Assembly: GCF_004115975.1 (NCBI RefSeq)
Contig: NZ_SDDZ01000004.1
Location: forward strand, 124,001-188,000
From: Gelidibacter gilvus
GTDB lineage: Bacteria > Bacteroidota > Bacteroidia > Flavobacteriales > Flavobacteriaceae
DNA length: 64,000 bases
Reading direction: 5' to 3'
The notes under the pieces were generated by a model. That model saw only the letters and a program-made list of their open reading frames with translations. It was not told the origin of the DNA and did not search any database. Made by a program: the position numbers and the translations under genes. How positions within the stretch are numbered: the stretch's first letter is position 1; each line of letters starts with the position of its first letter. Below are positions 60,561 to 64,000 of the stretch, piece by piece.

Positions 60561-61256
60561 TTAGATATTATTTAAAGCATCCACGAGTTCGGTCTTTTTA
60601 TTCCTACTCAGCGGAATTTCATAAGCGCCAACCTCAACATTTTTACTGTTAAAGCGGTCTACCTTGTCCAAGTTGACAATGTACGATTTGTGAATTCTTA
60701 AAAATTTACCTTCGGGCAATTCCTGTTCAAAGGCTTTCATGGTTGAAAGTACAACCAAGCTGTTTTCTTCAGTGACCAATTTAACGTAGTCACCAAGGGC
60801 TTCAATCCATTTGATGTCCTTGATATACACTTTACGCTTTTTTAAGTTGCTTTTAACAAAGATGTGCTCGCCATCCGCTTCATTGAAATCGAGTTTCAAT
60901 TTATGTAGCTCGACAGCTTTATCTACTGCAATATTAAAACGTTCTCTAGTGATCGGTTTTTGTAGATAATCGGTAGCATCATAATTAAAGGCTTTAAACG
61001 CATATTCCGTTTTACCAGTAACAAAAATAATTTGGGGTTTGTTGTTGAGAACATCAAGCAGTTCGAAACCAGTAAGCACTGGCATTTCAATATCCAAGAA
61101 GATGAGGTCTACTTTATGGGTATTTAAGCCATTTTTGGTTTCAAGTGCGCTACTATATTCTGCTATAAGGTTAAGAGATGAATGATTTTCAATTAACTTT
61201 ACAATCGATAAGCGTTGTATCGCCGAGTCATCAACTACTACACAGTTTAAAGTCAT
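60561..61256 (-). CDS. LytTR-family response regulator, orphan
   Basis: A 231-residue regulator from the ATG at 61256 (the frame opens 23 codons earlier, but MTLNCVVVDD is the natural receiver start). The receiver has VVDDS (7-11), Asp55 in LIFLDIEMP, and QKPITRERF. The LytTR domain shows DIKWIEALGDYVKLVTEEN, KFLRIHKSYIVNLDKVDRF and EIPLSRNKKTEL. No kinase gene is adjacent, so its partner lies elsewhere. It is distinct from the LytTR protein at 52747-53514. Confidence 0.88.
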   Translation of the reverse strand: MTLNCVVVDDSAIQRLSIVKLIENHSSLNLIAEYSSALETKNGLNTHKVDLIFLDIEMPVLTGFELLDVLNNKPQIIFVTGKTEYAFKAFNYDATDYLQKPITRERFNIAVDKAVELHKLKLDFNEADGEHIFVKSNLKKRKVYIKDIKWIEALGDYVKLVTEENSLVVLSTMKAFEQELPEGKFLRIHKSYIVNLDKVDRFNSKNVEVGAYEIPLSRNKKTELVDALNNI

Positions 61257-61393
61257 AACATTTGATTTATTTAGGTTAAGATATCGACAATAGTACGAAA
61301 AATTCGGACAAAAACCAAATAACATCGATAAAGTGTCCTATTTAACATTTTTTTTATTAACCAAAAGTAGATAAAAAATTAGTTAAACTTTAG

Positions 61394-61424
61394 TTGTCAG
61401 AACCATAAATAATGGTTATTTTTG
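61394..61424 (+). promoter_or_regulatory. Bacteroidota-type promoter for rpsF-rpsR-rplI
   Basis: TTG (61394-61396), 20 nt, TATTTTTG (61417-61424). The rpsF ATG is 32 nt downstream. Confidence 0.75.
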
Positions 61425-61456
61425 CAGCCATTTTAAATTAATAAATATACATTACT

Positions 61457-61795
61457 ATGAATCATTATGAAACTGTTTTCATCTTAAATCCCGTTTTATC
61501 TGAAACTCAGATAAAGGAAACAGTAGAGAAATACGAAGATTTTCTTGTTTCTAGAGGAGCGAAGATGGTATCCAAAGAAGATTGGGGCTTAAAAAAATTA
61601 GCCTATCCAATCCAAAACAAAAAAAGTGGCTTTTACCACTTATTTGAGTTCACTGTAGATGGTGAAGTCATCAATCCACTAGAAGTAGAGTTTAGACGTG
61701 ACGAGCGTTTTATGCGTTATTTAACTGTAAAGTTAGATAAGCACGCTATTTCATGGGCTGAAAGAAGAAGAACTAAACTTAAACAAAAAGCGTAA
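61457..61795 (+). CDS. rpsF: 30S ribosomal protein S6
   Basis: A 112-residue protein: [21 protein letters not shown] opening, then [22 protein letters not shown] and [19 protein letters not shown]. First gene of the S6-S18-L9 operon, 2 bp before rpsR. Confidence 0.96.
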   Translation: MNHYETVFILNPVLSETQIKETVEKYEDFLVSRGAKMVSKEDWGLKKLAYPIQNKKSGFYHLFEFTVDGEVINPLEVEFRRDERFMRYLTVKLDKHAISWAERRRTKLKQKA

Positions 61796-61797
61796 TT

Positions 61798-62094
61798 ATG
61801 TCATCAATAGAACAACAAGCTAAAGGAAAAAAAGATGGTGAGATCAGATATCTGACCCCATTGAATATTGACACAAGTAAAACGAAAAAGTACTGTCGTT
61901 TCCAAAAGTCTGGTATCAAATATGTTGATTACAAAGACGCCGATTGGTTATTAGGTTTCGTAAACGAGCAAGGTAAATTGTTACCAAGACGTTTGACAGG
62001 AACATCGTTAAAATATCAAAGAAAAGTATCTGTAGCGGTTAAGAGAGCGCGTCACCTTGCGTTGATGCCTTATGTAGCAGATTTATTAAAATAA
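61798..62094 (+). CDS. rpsR: 30S ribosomal protein S18
   Basis: A 98-residue protein with a 20-residue N-terminal extension and the S18 core: [40 protein letters not shown] and [15 protein letters not shown]. It binds S6 in the platform of the small subunit. Follows rpsF by 2 bp and precedes rplI by 13 bp. Confidence 0.96.
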   Translation: MSSIEQQAKGKKDGEIRYLTPLNIDTSKTKKYCRFQKSGIKYVDYKDADWLLGFVNEQGKLLPRRLTGTSLKYQRKVSVAVKRARHLALMPYVADLLK

Positions 62095-62107
62095 TAAAAA
62101 CATAACT

Positions 62108-62569
62108 ATGGAACTTATATTAAAACAAGACGTTGAAAATTTAGGATTTAAAGACGATGTTATAACGGTTAAGAACGGTTATGGTAGAAATTTTTTAATT
62201 CCTCAAGGTTTAGCGATAATGGCAACGGTTTCAGCTAGAAAAGTATTGGCTGAAAACTTGAAGCAACGTGCTTATAAAGAGAAACAAATTATTGAAGAAG
62301 CTCAAAAAGAAGCTGAAGCAATAAAAGCATTGGAAATTAAATTAACTTCTAAAGCTGCTGCTGGAGCAACTGCTGGAGATAAGATATTTGGTTCAATAAC
62401 CAATATTGACTTGGCGAATGCATTGAAAAATGCAGACATTATTGTTGATAAAAAATATATCGCCATTACAGGTGGTAATATCAAACGTTTAGGTCAATAT
62501 GATGCGGTCATCAGACTTCACAGAGATGTTACCGTTGATATGGTTTTTGAAGTTATTGCAGAATTATAA
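62108..62569 (+). CDS. rplI: 50S ribosomal protein L9
   Basis: A 153-residue protein with the L9 N-terminal RNA-binding signature (MELILKQDVENLGFKDDVIT followed by NGYGRNFLIPQGLA), a long connecting helix and a C-terminal domain (GDKIFGSITNIDLANAL, YDAVIRLHRDVTVDM). Last gene of the operon, followed by a terminator. Confidence 0.96.
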   Translation: MELILKQDVENLGFKDDVITVKNGYGRNFLIPQGLAIMATVSARKVLAENLKQRAYKEKQIIEEAQKEAEAIKALEIKLTSKAAAGATAGDKIFGSITNIDLANALKNADIIVDKKYIAITGGNIKRLGQYDAVIRLHRDVTVDMVFEVIAEL

Positions 62570-62587
62570 TTTTCAAAACAAATTTTT

Positions 62588-62624
62588 AAAAAGCCTCAAT
62601 CCTTTATTGGAATGAGGCTTTTTT
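62588..62624 (+). terminator. Terminator of the rpsF-rpsR-rplI operon
   Basis: AAGCCTCA-ATCC and GGAA-TGAGGCTT arms with a short loop, followed by a T run. Confidence 0.88.
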
Positions 62625-62737
62625 CATAAGTGGAAATTTACGTTTCCACAGAAAGTAGCATAATGTTATGGGGAGTTTGGGCAGAAGGAGTTTTGCACAA
62701 ATACCTATCTCGACATTTATAATCTAATAGTTAAGAG

Positions 62738-62757
62738 ATTTCCGCCTTCGCGGAAAT
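62738..62757. repeat. Perfect ATTTCCGC/GCGGAAAT hairpin before the DUF6495 gene
   Basis: An 8-bp stem with loop CTTC, ending 14 bp before the start codon at 62772. It could affect translation or be an intergenic palindrome. Confidence 0.7.
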
Positions 62758-62771
62758 GAAAATACTTTGCA

Positions 62772-63248
62772 ATGAAATACACAAGACTCACCAAAGAACA
62801 ATTTGAAGAATTGCACCAGGAATTTATTAATTTTCTGGCCGCACAATCCATTACTGCTGAAGAATGGACAGAAATTAAATCCAATAAACCAGAGGTTGCC
62901 GAGGAAGAACTCGATGTGTTCAGCGATTTGATTTGGGAAGGTGTTTTAAGGAAAGTAGCTTATTTAGAACATATTTCGCCACAACAAATGCATTTGTTCC
63001 ATTTGAGGGAAAACGATATGCAACTGATTGCCATAAAATTAAAGATTGACACCGTTGACTTAACCACTTCCGAAGGTTTTGAATGGTTCAGAGCAAATCT
63101 TCTATCCGATGATGTCGAATTCCTAACCGCCAACAAAGCCTATTCAGAAGATAAAGCCCTAGACAAATTTAAGCTCATCCAACAAGGCGGCGTCATCACC
63201 AAAGGCGATCTGTATAAGTATTTTGAGAAGTTGGTGGGGAAGGAGTAG
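62772..63248 (+). CDS. DUF6495-like protein
   Basis: A 158-residue acidic soluble protein: KYTRLTKEQFEELHQEFINFLAAQSIT, then KSNKPEVAEEELDVFSDLIWEGVLRKVAYLEH, with a C-terminal TKGDLYKYFEKLVGKE. The pattern matches my memory of DUF6495, a flavobacterial family found after rplI. No function is known. It is separated from rplI by a terminator and so is transcribed separately. Confidence 0.75.
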   Translation: MKYTRLTKEQFEELHQEFINFLAAQSITAEEWTEIKSNKPEVAEEELDVFSDLIWEGVLRKVAYLEHISPQQMHLFHLRENDMQLIAIKLKIDTVDLTTSEGFEWFRANLLSDDVEFLTANKAYSEDKALDKFKLIQQGGVITKGDLYKYFEKLVGKE

Positions 63249-63772
63249 AGTTGGAAGCACGAAGCACGAAGTTGGAAGTAGGAAGTTTGAGTTTCTTGTT
63301 TCGAGTTTCTCGTTTCTTGTTTGATGCGTTTCAAATTCAATTTCAACTTCAATTTCGACTTCAACTTCAATTTCACCGCGTTCCTTGCGCCAAGCATGGT
63401 ATTCTTTGCGGTTAACTTAAAAGGTGTAAAGAAAGAATAAAGCTTGGATATTCAAAATTCGAAATTCAATAGTCAAGGTTAATAAGGTTTACTTCGATAT
63501 TTGCTATTCAAACTTCAATATTCAATATTCAAAGTTTTTCCCCTCCGTTAAAGCTTCCCGCCTCCGCAAAAGCTGCGGACGGGCAAGCGAACAGGCAGGC
63601 TAGTTTCTTGTTTGATGCGTTTCAATTTCAATTTCAACTTCAATTTCAATTTCATTTCCCGCCTCCACAAATGCTACCCGTCTTCACTTTGTTACGCGCG
63701 GGCAGGCGGACGGGCAGGCAATTTAATCGTCATCACGAATTCTGCGAAAATCTGCGAAATCCGCGGGAAAAC
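63249..63772. repeat. Repeat-rich intergenic region
   Basis: No gene is visible. It contains two TTCAAY hexamer tracts (about 63326-63376 and 63619-63655), tracts of GAAGCACGAAG/GTTTCTTGTTT type, two GC-rich family A palindromes (63541-63602 and 63655-63721) and an ATCTGCGAAATCCGCGGG element (about 63745-63770) related to the 83-bp repeats at 45244-45409. The apparent reading frames here are by-products of the hexamers. Confidence 0.85.
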
Positions 63773-64000
63773 CTACTCATACCGCAACGACTCCACAGGA
63801 TCCAGTTTAGCGGCCTTTACAGCCGGAAGCAACCCAGCAACCACGGCTACGATAAAAGCTATCGTAAACGCACTGAACATGGCTAGCCAAGGTGTTGAGA
63901 ATTGAAAGTTGGCGGCGGCCGACACGCCATATCCGATCAGGACACCAAGTATGATTCCAAGAATGCCTCCCAATTGACCAATAATGATAGCTTCCATGAA
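63773..64000 (-). CDS. MacB/FtsX-type ABC transporter permease, C-terminal end only
   Basis: The last 75 codons of a longer gene that continues beyond the right edge. It shows two hydrophobic helices (about IIIGQLGGILGIILGVLIGYG and LAMFSAFTIAFIVAVVAGLLPA) and ends with KAAKLDPVESLRYE, the conserved tail of FtsX/MacB permeases (ARRAARLDPIEALRYE). Such permeases power export or extract lipoproteins together with an ATPase. The partner genes are outside the window. Confidence 0.88.
   Translation of the reverse strand, partial: FMEAIIIGQLGGILGIILGVLIGYGVSAAANFQFSTPWLAMFSAFTIAFIVAVVAGLLPAVKAAKLDPVESLRYE

Noticed and set aside
63608-63905. Two plus-strand frames starting in hexamer repeats
   Set aside because: The N-terminal FNFNFN/FQFQLQ runs come from TTCAAY repeats and the rest is antisense to the ABC permease.

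Overview
The window is low-GC DNA from a bacterium of the phylum Bacteroidota, most likely a marine-type Flavobacteriaceae. Several independent signs support this: promoters of the Bacteroidota type (TTG, about 19-21 nt, TAnnTTTG) in front of rpmE2, mtaB, rpmH, rpsF and a DUF4256 gene; proteins with type IX secretion C-terminal signals; a BtuB/BtuG-type surface cobalamin receptor; a CarB without its allosteric domain; and many families that are mainly flavobacterial (DUF4199, DUF4252, DUF6263, DUF6495). No rRNA, tRNA, CRISPR array, insertion sequence or phage gene was recognised.

Layout. 1-6.8 kb: 3' part of a phosphosugar mutase, a GT2 glycosyltransferase, DUF4199, ribosomal protein L31 type B, a GlmU-like sugar nucleotidyltransferase, mtaB and small proteins. 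6.9-12.4 kb: an alpha/beta hydrolase, lytic transglycosylase and cardiolipin synthase, then secreted proteins of unknown role. 12.6-20.4 kb: rpmH, carB, a broken ankyrin gene, a DOMON/T9SS protein, a SatD-like/DUF3307 operon with three phased operator-like palindromes, a thioesterase and rmuC. 20.6-27.4 kb: a cobalamin uptake locus, with btuD, btuC and btuF on the minus strand and a B12 riboswitch, btuB and btuG on the plus strand. 27.5-36.8 kb: a PAS protein, thioesterase, KAS III, an S41 peptidase, an ECF sigma/DUF4252 operon with a candidate autoregulated promoter, purB and a glycosyltransferase. 36.9-42.5 kb: ergothioneine genes egtD and egtB, an ABC-F protein, a PAP2 phosphatase and DUF4256. 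42.6-50.9 kb: a large C-type-lectin T9SS protein, a sirtuin, a TrmH-family methyltransferase, a carboxypeptidase-like-domain protein, a DEAD-box helicase and an RdgB-type NTPase. 51-55.2 kb: hpf, then a segment carrying a secreted protein and a LytTR/LytS two-component pair, flanked by direct repeats of the rlmH 3' end. 55.3-64 kb: nadC, BrkB, priA, an 81-bp tandem repeat array, an orphan LytTR regulator, rpsF-rpsR-rplI, DUF6495 and the end of an ABC permease.

Most genes are housekeeping genes in short operons. The most unusual signals are non-coding or architectural: (1) the three 22-bp palindromes spaced exactly 28 bp apart before the SatD-like gene; (2) the degraded duplicate of the rlmH 3' end bracketing about 3 kb, which resembles an att-site duplication; (3) the 81-bp hairpin repeat array after priA; (4) a structured leader before nadC; and (5) several families of dispersed intergenic repeats (GC-rich palindromes, TTCAAY hexamers, CCCTCTGGG hairpins). 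All calls come from reading the sequence alone; no database search was run.
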